From: Streptomyces sp. NBRC 110028
GTDB taxonomy: Bacteria; Actinomycetota; Actinomycetes; Streptomycetales; Streptomycetaceae
DNA length: 64,000 nt
Reading direction: 5' to 3'
Assembly (NCBI RefSeq): GCF_001417735.1
Contig: NZ_BBUZ01000023.1
Span: 533,570 to 597,569 of the forward strand
In this document: positions 8,086 to 15,639 of the stretch, piece by piece
Numbering within the stretch: the first letter of the stretch is position 1
Layout: the number at the start of each line of letters is the position of its first letter
Program-made: the position numbers and the translations under genes
Notes under the pieces: generated by a model
Told to the model about the DNA's origin: nothing
Databases searched by the model: none
The model's input: only the letters and a program-made list of their open reading frames with translations

Positions 8086-8961
8086 TCACCGCAGCCGCCC
8101 CCGTACGCCGCCGTACGGGGGCGCTTCGCGTGGGGCCAGCGCCGCCCGGCGCACGATCTCCGCGTAGACCTCGGGGTCGGTGGTGTACTCGCCGAGCCGA
8201 CAGGTCTTACGGCTGCCGTGGTAGTCGCTGGAGCCCGTGGTCAGCAGCCCGTGCTCGGCGGCGATCGCGCGCAGCCGGGCCCTGGTGGCCTCGTCGTGGT
8301 CCATGTGGTCGACCTCGATGCCGTCGAGACCGGCCGCGGCCAGCTCCCCGATCGCGCTCTCCGGTACGCACTCGCCCCGCTTGACGGCCAGCGGATGCGC
8401 GAAGACGGCGACCCCGCCCGCGCCCTTGATCAGCCGGACCGCCTCGAAGGGGTCCAGCTCGTGCTTCTCCACGTACGCCCGGCCGCCGTTCGACAGCCAC
8501 TCCGAGTCGAACGCGTCCGTGACGCTCTCGACCACGCCCGCCTCGACCATCGCGGTCGCGATGTGCGGCCGCCCCACGGCCCCGTCCCCGGCGATCTCCG
8601 CCACCCGCTCCCAGGTGACGGGCACGCCCAGCTCACGCAGCTTGCCCACCATCGCCTTGGCCCGGGGCACCCGGTCGTCGCGCACCAGCTCGCGCTCGCG
8701 CGCCAGCTCGGGCTCGGCCGGATCGAAGAGATACGCCAGCATGTGCAGGCTCACCCCGCCCAGACGGCAGGACAGCTCGGCGCCGGTGACCAGCGCCAGC
8801 CCGTCCGGCAGCGCCCCGGCCGCCTCCTCGTAGCCGCCGACCGTGTCGTGATCGGTGAGCGCGACGACGTCCAGACCGGCCGCGGCGGCATTGCGCACGA
8901 GTTCGGCGGGGGTGTCCGTACCGTCCGACGCGGTGGAGTGGGTGTGCAGGTCGATGCGCAC
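8086..8961 (-). CDS. PHP-domain metal-dependent phosphoesterase
   Basis: 291 residues from GTG 8961, chosen because GGGAG stands nine bases upstream and the conserved RIDLHTHSTASDG begins at once. The four PHP motifs are seen: DLHTHS, ALTDHDTVGG, an AHP motif, and SSDYHG near the C-terminus. These His and Asp residues bind the metal cluster. Related proteins (YciV / RnaseAM type) hydrolyse 3',5'-bisnucleotides or short RNA 5' ends, which is a reasonable guess here. Soluble and cytosolic. Confidence 0.88.
   Translation of the reverse strand: MRIDLHTHSTASDGTDTPAELVRNAAAAGLDVVALTDHDTVGGYEEAAGALPDGLALVTGAELSCRLGGVSLHMLAYLFDPAEPELARERELVRDDRVPRAKAMVGKLRELGVPVTWERVAEIAGDGAVGRPHIATAMVEAGVVESVTDAFDSEWLSNGGRAYVEKHELDPFEAVRLIKGAGGVAVFAHPLAVKRGECVPESAIGELAAAGLDGIEVDHMDHDEATRARLRAIAAEHGLLTTGSSDYHGSRKTCRLGEYTTDPEVYAEIVRRAALAPREAPPYGGVRGRLR
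8096..8123 (+). terminator. hairpin terminator overlapping the 3' end of the PHP gene
   Basis: Perfect 12-bp stem CGCCCCCGTACG (8096-8107) with 8112-8123, loop of four bases. It would end the 51-aa transcript and lies inside the last codons of the convergent PHP gene. Confidence 0.65.
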
Positions 8962-9095
8962 GAACGCGGGCTCCCAGCGGTAACAGGGTGAACGGGCGGC
9001 CTGCTTCAGGGTAGCCGCAGTCCAGGGCATGCCCGCGTCAGGGGTGACCCGTGCGATCCGTACGGCCACCCGGCGTCAGGACCGCGCGCCCCGCG

Positions 9096-9734
9096 TCAGG
9101 ACAGCAGCCGCGGCGACAACGCGCCGCACGGCACCAGATCCACCTCGGCGCCCGCGTCCCGCAGATCGGTGAGCACCATCTCGTCGTACATCAGCAGCCC
9201 GGTCTGCTCGGGCCAGACCACCGCCCACAGCCACAGCCCGCACGCCTCGCCCGCGAACACCGCGCGGTCGTCCGGGGTGCCCTCGACATGCCACAGCGGG
9301 GTGGGCCGCCCGGCGGCCAGCACCTTGACGTGCGGCGGCTTGTCCACCCGCATCCCGGGCCCGGGGTCGGGGCCGGGGATGCCCGCGTACCGCGCGCCGA
9401 GCCCCACGCCCAGCTCCTCCGCCACCAGCAGCAGCTCCCCCGGACCGCCCAGCGGGCCCGGGCCCGAGCAGGCCACGACCGTCGCGCGGCCGCCGCTGCG
9501 GTCGTCACCGGCGCACGCGACACCGGTGAACAGCCAGCCGACGGGCAGCGGCCACGGCATCCATACGGGCACCCGGGCGCGGTTGGTGACCACCACGAGT
9601 GCTTCCACGCTCGGTGGGACGACCGGCTGGACGGGGTGCACCGTGCCGTGCACACCGCACTGCCAGGAGTCGGCGAAGAGACCGGGCGCACGCACCCGGC
9701 CACCGCACTTCGGGCAACTGGGTTCGCCCCTCAT
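9096..9734 (-). CDS. DUF6758 family protein with N-terminal zinc-ribbon motif
   Basis: 212 residues. A Cys pair at the N-terminus (SCPKCGGR) and a later CGVHG suggest a small zinc ribbon. The rest is rich in Pro, Gly and Trp, with no known catalytic motif. The family (DUF6758) is common in Streptomyces and its function is not known to me. It lies in a minus-strand run with the SUFU-domain gene upstream and the PHP gene downstream, the same neighbourhood as I recall in S. coelicolor. Confidence 0.75.
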   Translation of the reverse strand: MRGEPSCPKCGGRVRAPGLFADSWQCGVHGTVHPVQPVVPPSVEALVVVTNRARVPVWMPWPLPVGWLFTGVACAGDDRSGGRATVVACSGPGPLGGPGELLLVAEELGVGLGARYAGIPGPDPGPGMRVDKPPHVKVLAAGRPTPLWHVEGTPDDRAVFAGEACGLWLWAVVWPEQTGLLMYDEMVLTDLRDAGAEVDLVPCGALSPRLLS

Positions 9735-9823
9735 AGGGCCCCACGGTCCTCCCCGCCCGTCCCCACGTCAAGGACGATCACCCGTGTGGAGGGGGCGGAC
9801 CGGCCACGAGCCGGGGACGAGCC

Positions 9824-10426
9824 TCAGACGAGCGGCACACCGGATCTGGCCGGATCGCGCAGGTCCGTGCCGTGCCGCAGCCAGCGGTCCTGGAGCGCGC
9901 CGGCGCCGTGGACCCGCTTCCACGCCGCCTCGTTCCCGGTCATCGGCAGCAGCGGCAGGAAGCGCACCGGCTCCATCGGCGCGATCAGCTCCAAGTCCTC
10001 GACCAGACCCCCCGGTTCGCCGACGAGTACGGAGCTGAAGGGCGCCCCGGGCCACAGCGGACCGCCCAGGTCCAAGGACGCGCCCGGGGCCACCACCACG
10101 CCCTCGACCTGCGGCGAGGCGGCCAGCACGGCGAGCGGGCGCAGCACCTCGTCCAGGACGGCGGGGCCGGGCCCCGGCCCGCCGCTGCGCACGGTGAGGA
10201 CCAGTTCGGCGCGCGGGCCGCGGAGGGGGTCGGCGACGGGGGCGGTGGGGTCGGTCATCGGATGGTCCGACATGCCGAGGGTGGCGTACCGGACGACGTT
10301 CCCGTCCGCGCGGAAACGCAGCACCTCGATGCGGTCCGTACCGACGAACGTGACGGCGGCGCGGGCGTCCGGCTCGCCCAGCGCGGCGATCAACCGGGCC
10401 TCGACCAGCTGCAGAACGTCTGACAT
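9824..10426 (-). CDS. suppressor of fused (SUFU) domain protein
   Basis: 200 residues from ATG 10426. The pattern VEARLIAALGEPDARAAVTFVG, then RYATLGMSDHPM and a terminal FLPLLPMTGNEAAW, is typical of bacterial SUFU-domain proteins. The bacterial members are of unknown role and some act as immunity proteins to toxins, but no toxin gene is nearby. The start is supported by a TATGCT box six bases upstream, so the transcript is probably leaderless; the frame also runs further upstream to 10459. Confidence 0.8.
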   Translation of the reverse strand: MSDVLQLVEARLIAALGEPDARAAVTFVGTDRIEVLRFRADGNVVRYATLGMSDHPMTDPTAPVADPLRGPRAELVLTVRSGGPGPGPAVLDEVLRPLAVLAASPQVEGVVVAPGASLDLGGPLWPGAPFSSVLVGEPGGLVEDLELIAPMEPVRFLPLLPMTGNEAAWKRVHGAGALQDRWLRHGTDLRDPARSGVPLV

Positions 10427-10432
10427 GCGGTG

Positions 10433-10438
10433 AGCATA
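10433..10438 (-). promoter_or_regulatory. -10 box of leaderless promoter for the SUFU gene
   Basis: TATGCT on the minus strand, six bases before the ATG at 10426; no Shine-Dalgarno sequence. Confidence 0.6.
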
Positions 10439-10488
10439 GATCGCGTATCGAACGGGCAAAGCGGCGGCCGGGCGGTTCTACCGGCTGA

Positions 10489-10494
10489 TAGCCT
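10489..10494 (+). promoter_or_regulatory. possible -10 box for the plus-strand micro-ORF
   Basis: TAGCCT on the plus strand, about 65 bases before the GTG at 10559. It is within the gap between the SUFU gene and the micro-ORFs. Confidence 0.35.
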
Positions 10495-10519
10495 TGCTGC
10501 CTGCCCAGGGAAATACGTA

Positions 10520-10535
10520 GTCCCCCAAGGGGGAC
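10520..10535. terminator. 16-bp perfect palindrome, terminator-like
   Basis: GTCCCCCAAGGGGGAC. On the minus strand it lies 30 bases after the stop of the 19-aa micro-ORF and could end its transcript. On the plus strand it lies in the leader of the 22-aa micro-ORF, just before a GGAGGAGG. Confidence 0.45.
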
Positions 10536-10558
10536 CGGCCGGAGGAGGTGGGGCTGCG

Positions 10559-10627
10559 GTGGATCCTAGTCGACCGTGCAGTACCGACAGTTCTCCCGTC
10601 GTTTCCCCTTGGTATGCGGCTTCATGA
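10559..10627 (+). CDS. possible micro-ORF (22 aa), antisense to the next entry
   Basis: GTG 10559 to TGA 10627, ten bases after GGAGGAGG, encoding 22 residues (begins VDPSRPCST, ends SPWYAAS). It is entirely antisense to the 19-aa ORF. It could be a leader peptide on a transcript reaching corA, 255 bases further on. Only the ribosome-binding site and a TAGCCT box support it. Confidence 0.25.
   Translation: MDPSRPCSTDSSPVVSPWYAAS
10566..10625 (-). CDS. possible micro-ORF (19 aa) with CxxC motif
   Basis: ATG 10625 to TAG 10566 encodes MKPHTKGKRRENCRYCTVD. GGAAGG stands nine bases before the ATG, and a perfect palindrome follows the stop by 30 bases, so all parts of a tiny gene are present. 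The product is basic, with one His and a CRYC pair, which could bind a metal ion. I cannot place it in a family. Upstream codons in the same frame lack bias, so a longer protein is unlikely. Confidence 0.4.
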   Translation of the reverse strand: MKPHTKGKRRENCRYCTVD

Positions 10628-10881
10628 TCTGAAACCTTCCGTACCCCACCGCCTCGCGGTGAAACACGTGAAGTCTTCTCCCATCAAGGGCATGTGACGG
10701 CAGAGCGCCTTCGTATCGCATCTGTTCTGTTCTCCGCGAACTTCCGTCAGCGTCATCGCACGGAGCGCCGCCCGCTTTGCGGACGTAGGTACGCCTCAGG
10801 GACGTGCCGTACGTCCACCTTCCGGGCGCAGCGCTGCGCCGCGCGCCCACCGCTGACGGCCGGCCCGTGAAGGAGCCCGTC

Positions 10882-11982
10882 ATGTCGATGATCCGTGACC
10901 TGCGCGCAGCCGTCCGCCCCGCCCTGCGCCGGACGCACAACACCAGCAACTACGACACCACCCGCGACCCGTCCGTCAACAGCGCGATCGTCGACTGCGC
11001 CGTCTACCGCGACGGGAAGCGGGTCAGCGACCACGTCAGCCCGGCGCAGGCCAAGGAGCGGGTGCGCGCGGAGGGCGGGTTCGCCTGGATCGGGCTGCAC
11101 GAGCCGACCGAGCGTGAGTTCGCCGGCATCGCACAGGAGTTCGGGTTGCACCCGCTGGCCGTCGAGGACGCGGTGCAGGCGCACCAGCGGCCGAAGCTGG
11201 AGCGGTACGACGACAGCCTCTTCACCGTCTTCAAGACCATCCACTACGTGGAGCACGCCCAACTCACCTCGACCAGCGAGGTCGTGGAGACCGGGGAGGT
11301 GATGTGCTTCACGGGCCACAACTTCATCGTGACCGTGCGGCACGGCGGCCAGGGCTCGCTGCGCGCCCTGCGCCACCGCCTCCAGGAGGACCCGGAGCTG
11401 CTGGCCAAGGGCCCCTCGGCGGTGCTGCACGCCATCGCCGACCAGGTCGTGGACGGGTATCTCGCGGTCGCCGACGCCGTGCAGGACGACATCGACGAGG
11501 TCGAGATCGAGGTCTTCTCACAGGCGACCTCCCGGCGCGGCGGCGACGCGGGCCGTATCTACCAGCTCAAGCGCGAGGTGCTGGAGTTCAAGCGGGCCGT
11601 CTCGCCGCTGCTGCGGCCGATGCAGCTGCTGAGCGAGCGCCCGATGCGGCTGGTGGACCCGGACATCCAGAAGTACTTCCGGGATGTCGCGGACCACCTG
11701 GCCCGGGTCAACGAGCAGGTGCTGGGCTTCGACGACCTGCTGAACTCGATCCTGCAGGCGAACCTGGCGCAGGCGACGGTCGCCCAGAACGAGGACATGC
11801 GCAAGATCACCTCCTGGGCGGCGATCTGCGCGGTCCCGACGATGATCGCCGGGGTCTACGGCATGAACTTCACCTACATGCCCGAGCTGCACTGGAGGTT
11901 CGGCTACCCGACGGTGATGGCCGTCACCGTGGCGATCTGTGTCACGATCCACCGCGGCTTCAAGCGGAACGGCTGGCTCTAG
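10882..11982 (+). CDS. corA: CorA family magnesium/cobalt transporter
   Basis: 366 residues from ATG 10882, with AAGGAG six bases upstream; the open frame further 5' is not needed. A long cytosolic helical domain is followed by two C-terminal membrane helices. The first ends in the CorA signature YGMNF (about residue 332), and a short EL-type periplasmic loop (MPELHW) follows. CorA forms a pentameric inner-membrane channel for Mg2+ (also Co2+, Ni2+). The upstream 250 bases are non-coding apart from two micro-ORFs, leaving room for Mg-dependent leader control, but I recognise no M-box. Confidence 0.95.
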   Translation: MSMIRDLRAAVRPALRRTHNTSNYDTTRDPSVNSAIVDCAVYRDGKRVSDHVSPAQAKERVRAEGGFAWIGLHEPTEREFAGIAQEFGLHPLAVEDAVQAHQRPKLERYDDSLFTVFKTIHYVEHAQLTSTSEVVETGEVMCFTGHNFIVTVRHGGQGSLRALRHRLQEDPELLAKGPSAVLHAIADQVVDGYLAVADAVQDDIDEVEIEVFSQATSRRGGDAGRIYQLKREVLEFKRAVSPLLRPMQLLSERPMRLVDPDIQKYFRDVADHLARVNEQVLGFDDLLNSILQANLAQATVAQNEDMRKITSWAAICAVPTMIAGVYGMNFTYMPELHWRFGYPTVMAVTVAICVTIHRGFKRNGWL

Positions 11983-12032
11983 CCGGCTCCGGGCAGCTCC
12001 GGGCGGCTCTGGGCGGCTCTGGGCGGAGTCGT
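11983..12032. repeat. short tandem repeat after corA
   Basis: About four imperfect copies of a 10-base unit (GGGCGGCTCT and variants) directly after the corA stop codon. Confidence 0.5.
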
Positions 12033-12074
12033 TTCGCTGGACGGGATGCGCGGAGGGCACCGGACCCGCTGTCC

Positions 12075-12080
12075 TACGCT
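12075..12080 (+). promoter_or_regulatory. -10 box of leaderless promoter for the gene at 12087
   Basis: TACGCT followed by six bases and the ATG; no ribosome-binding site. Confidence 0.6.
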
Positions 12081-12086
12081 GTTCGC

Positions 12087-12650
12087 ATGACGCAGACGCC
12101 GACGCCGCCACCGACGGACGCCATGGACCCGATCGACCGCGCCCTGGTCGAGGAGGCGGCGAAGAAGTCCGCCCTGGTCTGGGTGCAGGGCTCCGAGGGC
12201 GCCGCCCGCGCGCTGTGGCACATCTGGCACGAGGGTGCCGTCTGCCTCGTCGGGGACGGCCCCGACGAGCAGCCGCTGAAGGGGCTCGGGCTCGTGGACG
12301 GCGGCGCCGCGACGGTGACCGTGCGCAGCAAGGACAAGGGCGGGCGGCTGGTCGGCTGGCCCGCGCGGGTGGTCGAACTCACCCCGGACGGTGAGGCGTG
12401 GACGGCGGCCGTCGGCGAGCTGAAGGCCAAGCGGCTGAACGCGGCGGACGCGGACACGATCGCGGAGCGGTGGGCCCGGGAGTGCCGGGTGCTGCGGCTG
12501 GAGCCGGTGACCGACGGGCCGCTCGTGGCGGCGGAGACGGGTTCGCTCGCGGCGGCGCCCCTGCCGACCGCTGCCGTGACGCGGCGGGCGATGCCGGCGG
12601 GGCTGCCGAAGCTGATCGCCCGGGGCAAGCGGGCGCGCGGGGCGGGCTGA
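12087..12650 (+). CDS. hypothetical protein (187 aa)
   Basis: 187 residues, soluble. The segments SALVWVQGSEGAARALWHIWHEGAVCLVGDG and the later pattern of short strands resemble a split-barrel (pyridoxamine-oxidase-like) fold, but I cannot see a clear flavin or substrate motif, so this is only a suggestion. The C-terminal 40 residues are Ala/Pro-rich and basic. Leaderless start (TACGCT six bases upstream). It lies between corA and a block of dispersed repeats. Confidence 0.7.
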   Translation: MTQTPTPPPTDAMDPIDRALVEEAAKKSALVWVQGSEGAARALWHIWHEGAVCLVGDGPDEQPLKGLGLVDGGAATVTVRSKDKGGRLVGWPARVVELTPDGEAWTAAVGELKAKRLNAADADTIAERWARECRVLRLEPVTDGPLVAAETGSLAAAPLPTAAVTRRAMPAGLPKLIARGKRARGAG

Positions 12651-12675
12651 GTTCTCCCCGTCCCGCCCCTTCCCG

Positions 12676-12853
12676 AAACCGGGGGCAAGCCCCCGGCCCC
12701 CGATGCGGGGCTCCGCCCCGCGCCCCGCCGGGGCTCCGCCCCTGCACCCCGCTCCTCAAACGCCGGAGGGGCTGGGGGTGGGGCATCTCCGCCCCCGGCC
12801 CCGGGTGGGGGCTCCGCCCCCACACCCCCGCTCCTCAAACGCCGGAGTTGCTG
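12676..12853. repeat. Streptomyces-type intergenic repeat cluster
   Basis: A run of GC-rich hairpins (a CCGGGGGCAAGCCCCCGG palindrome at 12679-12696, GCGGGG-CTCCG-CCCCGC at 12705-12721, GTGGGGG-CTCCG-CCCCCAC at about 12805-12822) and two copies of GCTCCTCAAACGCCGGAG (12751-12768 and 12830-12847). Both CTCCTCAAACGCCGGAG copies are followed by a GCTG. This type of repeat is widespread between genes in Streptomyces. It lies at the 3' ends of two convergent genes and may serve as a terminator. Confidence 0.7.
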
Positions 12854-12900
12854 GGGTATGCCGCCCGTGGCTGGGGTGCGCCGACCGGGTCGGCCTGGGG

Positions 12901-13647
12901 CTACGTCCCCGTGGGGATCTGCTGGCCGTAGTCGACCACGGCGTCCCTCTCCGGCGCGGTCAGCGGGAAGTCCTTGTTCCAGTCCGCCAGCCGGATCACC
13001 CCCGCGCCCCCGGCCCGCTGGAGCCGCAGCGGGTACGGGCGGCCCTCCAGGGAGACGTCGAGGGAGCCGCCATCGCCCTGGCCGCCGCGGATGCGGATCG
13101 TACGGATGCCGCCGACCTCGCCGCGGTCGCCCGCGGTGATGGTGCCGTGCAGGCCGAGCAGCCCGTCCAGCATGACGCTCTTCTCCGTGAAGCCGCTGAG
13201 CCTTTCGTAGGAGGGGTCCCCGGACGGCACCTTCACGTACTTGTCGTCGAGCTTGTCCGCCGCGGCCGCGTCGCCGCTGTGTCCGCCGCCGTCGGCGCCC
13301 TGGTGTCCCCAGAAGCCCGCGTCCGCCTTGAGGTACAGCTCCTCGCCCACCCGCAGCAGTTCGAAGCGGGTGCCCTTGGTGGAGACGACGCCGGTGCCGC
13401 CGTCGCCCTTCAGCTTCATGTCCACCTTGTAGGTGCGGCCCTTGGAGACGAGGCTGCCGGACAGATGGACCGCGTCCGCGCTCCCGGCCGCCGTCCGGGC
13501 CCTGCTCTGGATCTTGGTGGCGGGGAGCTTGCCCACGCCGTTGGTTCCCGCGTCGGGGTCCGTCTCCCCTTCGCCGCCGCACGCGGTGAGCGTCGCGGCC
13601 AATCCCGCGCACATCACCGCGACGAGAGCCGTGTTCCGGATGCGCAC
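12901..13647 (-). CDS. exported lipoprotein (248 aa), LppX/LprG-like fold
   Basis: A clear lipoprotein signal peptide: MRIRNTALVAVMCAGLAA, then the lipobox LTAC with lipidated Cys23. The mature part is a strand-rich domain with repeated motifs such as SLVSKGRTYKVDMKLKGDGG and GTRFELLRVGEELYLKAD, as in the LppX/LprAFG-type lipid-binding fold of actinobacterial lipoproteins. It would sit on the outer face of the membrane. AGGAGG lies ten bases before the GTG start. It converges with the gene at 12087 and is divergent from the MgtE-like gene. Confidence 0.8.
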   Translation of the reverse strand: MRIRNTALVAVMCAGLAATLTACGGEGETDPDAGTNGVGKLPATKIQSRARTAAGSADAVHLSGSLVSKGRTYKVDMKLKGDGGTGVVSTKGTRFELLRVGEELYLKADAGFWGHQGADGGGHSGDAAAADKLDDKYVKVPSGDPSYERLSGFTEKSVMLDGLLGLHGTITAGDRGEVGGIRTIRIRGGQGDGGSLDVSLEGRPYPLRLQRAGGAGVIRLADWNKDFPLTAPERDAVVDYGQQIPTGT

Positions 13648-13765
13648 GTCCGCTCTGCCTCCTGATGCCGGTCCGGTGCAGTACGGCAGCGTACCGGTGC
13701 CGCGCGGGGGTGTGCGCGGGACGGCGGAGGCCGCTCGTCCGGCGGCGGGGCAGAACGGGGCAGGC

Positions 13766-13771
13766 TAGCCT
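13766..13771 (+). promoter_or_regulatory. -10 box upstream of the MgtE-like gene
   Basis: TAGCCT seven bases before a GTG (13779) that opens a different frame. The most likely reading is a short leader of about 42 bases for the MgtE-like gene, which has its own AAGGAGG. A leaderless micro-ORF cannot be excluded. Confidence 0.5.
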
Positions 13772-13819
13772 GAACCCGGTGAATACGCACCGGTGCGTGG
13801 CGGGAAGGAGGCGCATGAC

Positions 13820-15103
13820 ATGCCGGCAGGCGCCTCGCGGATCTATGTCTCGCATCTGGCCGGCGTCGCCGTCTTCGACCCGAACGGCGACCACGTGGGG
13901 CGGGTCCGCGATCTGGTGGCGATGCTGCGGCTGGCCGGGCGGCCGCCGCGGGTGCTCGGGCTGGTCGTCGAAGTGGTCACCCGCCGCCGCATCTTCCTGC
14001 CGATGACGCGGGTGACGGGCGTGGAGTCGGGCCAGGTCATCACCACCGGCGTGGTGAACATGCGGCGCTTCGAGCAGCGCCCCACCGAGACGCTGGTCCT
14101 CGGCGAACTGCTGGACCGCACGGTGCGGCTGGTGGAGACCGGCGAGGACGTCACGGTCCTGGACGTGGCGATGGCACAGCTGCCCGCGCGCCGCGAATGG
14201 GAGATCGACAAGGTCTTCGTACGCCGCGGCAGAAGCGGCGCGCTGCGCCGCCGGGGCGAGACGCTGACCGTGGACTGGTCGGCCGTCACCGGATTCTCGC
14301 TGGAGGAGCACGGGCAGGGCGCGGAGAACCTGCTGGCCACCTTCGAGCGGTTGCGCCCCGCCGACCTCGCGAACGTCCTGCACCACCTCTCCGCCAAGCG
14401 GCGCGGCGAGGTCGCGGCGGCGCTGGACGACGAACGCCTCGCGGACGTCCTGGAGGAGCTGCCCGACGACGACCAGGTGGAGATCCTCGGCAAGCTCGAG
14501 GAGGAGCGCGCGGCCGACGTCCTGGAGGCGATGGACCCCGACGACGCGGCCGATCTGCTCTCCGAGCTGCCCGAACGCGACAAGGAGCGGCTGCTGGCCC
14601 TGATGCGGCCCAGGGAGGCCGCCGACATGCGGCGGCTGATGTCGTACGAGGAGGGCTCGGCGGGCGGGCTGATGACGACCGAGCCGATCGTGCTGCGGCC
14701 GGACGCCACGGTCGCGGACGCCCTCGCGCGGGTCCGCAACCAGGACCTCACCCCGGCGCTCGCCGCCCAGGTGTATGTGTGCCGGCCGCCCGACGAGACG
14801 CCCACCGGGCGCTATCTGGGCACCATCCACTTCCAACGGCTGCTGCGCGACCCGCCGTTCACCCTCGTCGGCTCGGCCGTGGACACCGATCTGCGGCCGC
14901 TGCGCCCGGAGACCCCGCTGACGGTGGTCGCGGGCCATCTGGCGACGTACAACCTGCTGGCGGCGCCGGTCGTGGACGAGGGCGGGTCGCTGCTGGGCGC
15001 GGTGACCGTGGACGACGTGCTGGACCATCTGCTGCCCACCGACTGGCGGGAGCGCGAGCTGCACGGCGGGGTGCCGATCCCGGAGGTGGGCGATGGACGG
15101 TGA
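13820..15103 (+). CDS. MgtE-like cytosolic protein: MgtE_N plus CBS domains, no membrane domain
   Basis: 427 residues from ATG 13820, eight bases after AAGGAGG. An N-terminal PRC-barrel-like part is followed by an MgtE_N superhelix with repeated acidic motifs (LEELPDDDQVEIL, LEAMDPDDAADLLSELPE), then a paired CBS module (MTTEPIVLRPDATVADAL to APVVDEGGSLLGAVTVDDVLDHLLP). Full MgtE channels continue into five membrane helices, which are missing here. I recall Rv1232c of M. tuberculosis as having the same layout. It may be a Mg2+-sensing regulator or partner of DUF1003 or CorA. It overlaps the DUF1003 gene by 11 bases. Confidence 0.85.
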   Translation: MPAGASRIYVSHLAGVAVFDPNGDHVGRVRDLVAMLRLAGRPPRVLGLVVEVVTRRRIFLPMTRVTGVESGQVITTGVVNMRRFEQRPTETLVLGELLDRTVRLVETGEDVTVLDVAMAQLPARREWEIDKVFVRRGRSGALRRRGETLTVDWSAVTGFSLEEHGQGAENLLATFERLRPADLANVLHHLSAKRRGEVAAALDDERLADVLEELPDDDQVEILGKLEEERAADVLEAMDPDDAADLLSELPERDKERLLALMRPREAADMRRLMSYEEGSAGGLMTTEPIVLRPDATVADALARVRNQDLTPALAAQVYVCRPPDETPTGRYLGTIHFQRLLRDPPFTLVGSAVDTDLRPLRPETPLTVVAGHLATYNLLAAPVVDEGGSLLGAVTVDDVLDHLLPTDWRERELHGGVPIPEVGDGR

Positions 15104-15596
15104 CGGCGGCCGTCTGGACCGGCCCAGGGAGCGCCGCCGCAGCCCGCTGCCGCGCTGGGACCCGGAGGCGTTCGGCAGGGCGTCGGAGCTGATCGCCCGC
15201 TTCCTGGGCACCGGCCGCTTCATCGCCTGGATGACGGTCTTCGTCGTCGCCTGGCTGGCCTGGAACACCCTCGCGCCGCGCCCGCTGCGGTTCGACCCGT
15301 TCCCGTTCATCTTCCTGACGCTGATGCTGTCGCTCCAGGCGTCGTACTCGGCGCCGCTGATCCTGCTCTCGCAGTACCGGCAGGCCGACCGGGACCGCGT
15401 CACGCTCGAGCAGGACCGGGCGCGGGACGAGCGGGCCATCGCCGACACCGAGTTCCTGACCCGGGAGATCGCGTCGCTGCGCACCGGACTCGGCGAGGTC
15501 GCGACGCGGGACTGGATCCGCTCCGAGTTCGAGGACCTGGTGCGGGAGCTGGACGAGCGGCGGCCCGCACCCTCGCATGAGGAACACGACCGCTGA
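15093..15596 (+). CDS. DUF1003 family membrane protein
   Basis: 167 residues with two membrane helices (about 43-61 and 72-91, the latter in the FPFIFLTLMLSLQASYSAPLI stretch typical of DUF1003) and a charged cytosolic tail. The family has no established function. The start overlaps the end of the MgtE-like gene by 11 bases, so translation is coupled and the two proteins probably act together at the membrane. Confidence 0.88.
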   Translation: MDGDGGRLDRPRERRRSPLPRWDPEAFGRASELIARFLGTGRFIAWMTVFVVAWLAWNTLAPRPLRFDPFPFIFLTLMLSLQASYSAPLILLSQYRQADRDRVTLEQDRARDERAIADTEFLTREIASLRTGLGEVATRDWIRSEFEDLVRELDERRPAPSHEEHDR

Positions 15597-15626
15597 CGGG
15601 CTTTCCGGCGCGCCCCCGCGGCGCCG

Positions 15627-15632
15627 TACCAT
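15627..15632 (+). promoter_or_regulatory. -10 box of leaderless promoter for mrp
   Basis: TACCAT followed by seven bases and the ATG at 15640; no ribosome-binding site. Confidence 0.55.
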
Positions 15633-15639
15633 CTTTCGT

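Noticed and set aside
10640..10881. Mg2+ riboswitch (M-box) before corA
   Set aside because: No conserved M-box elements recognised; only weak hairpins.
13779..14006. Leaderless GTG-started frame beginning VNTHRC before the MgtE-like gene
   Set aside because: The frame soon overlaps the MgtE-like gene out of phase and has poor codon bias; the TAGCCT box more likely serves the MgtE-like mRNA.
12074..15484. 1136-codon minus-strand frame
   Set aside because: Antisense shadow of the mgtE-like, lipoprotein and other genes; high-GC sequence leaves stop-free antisense frames.
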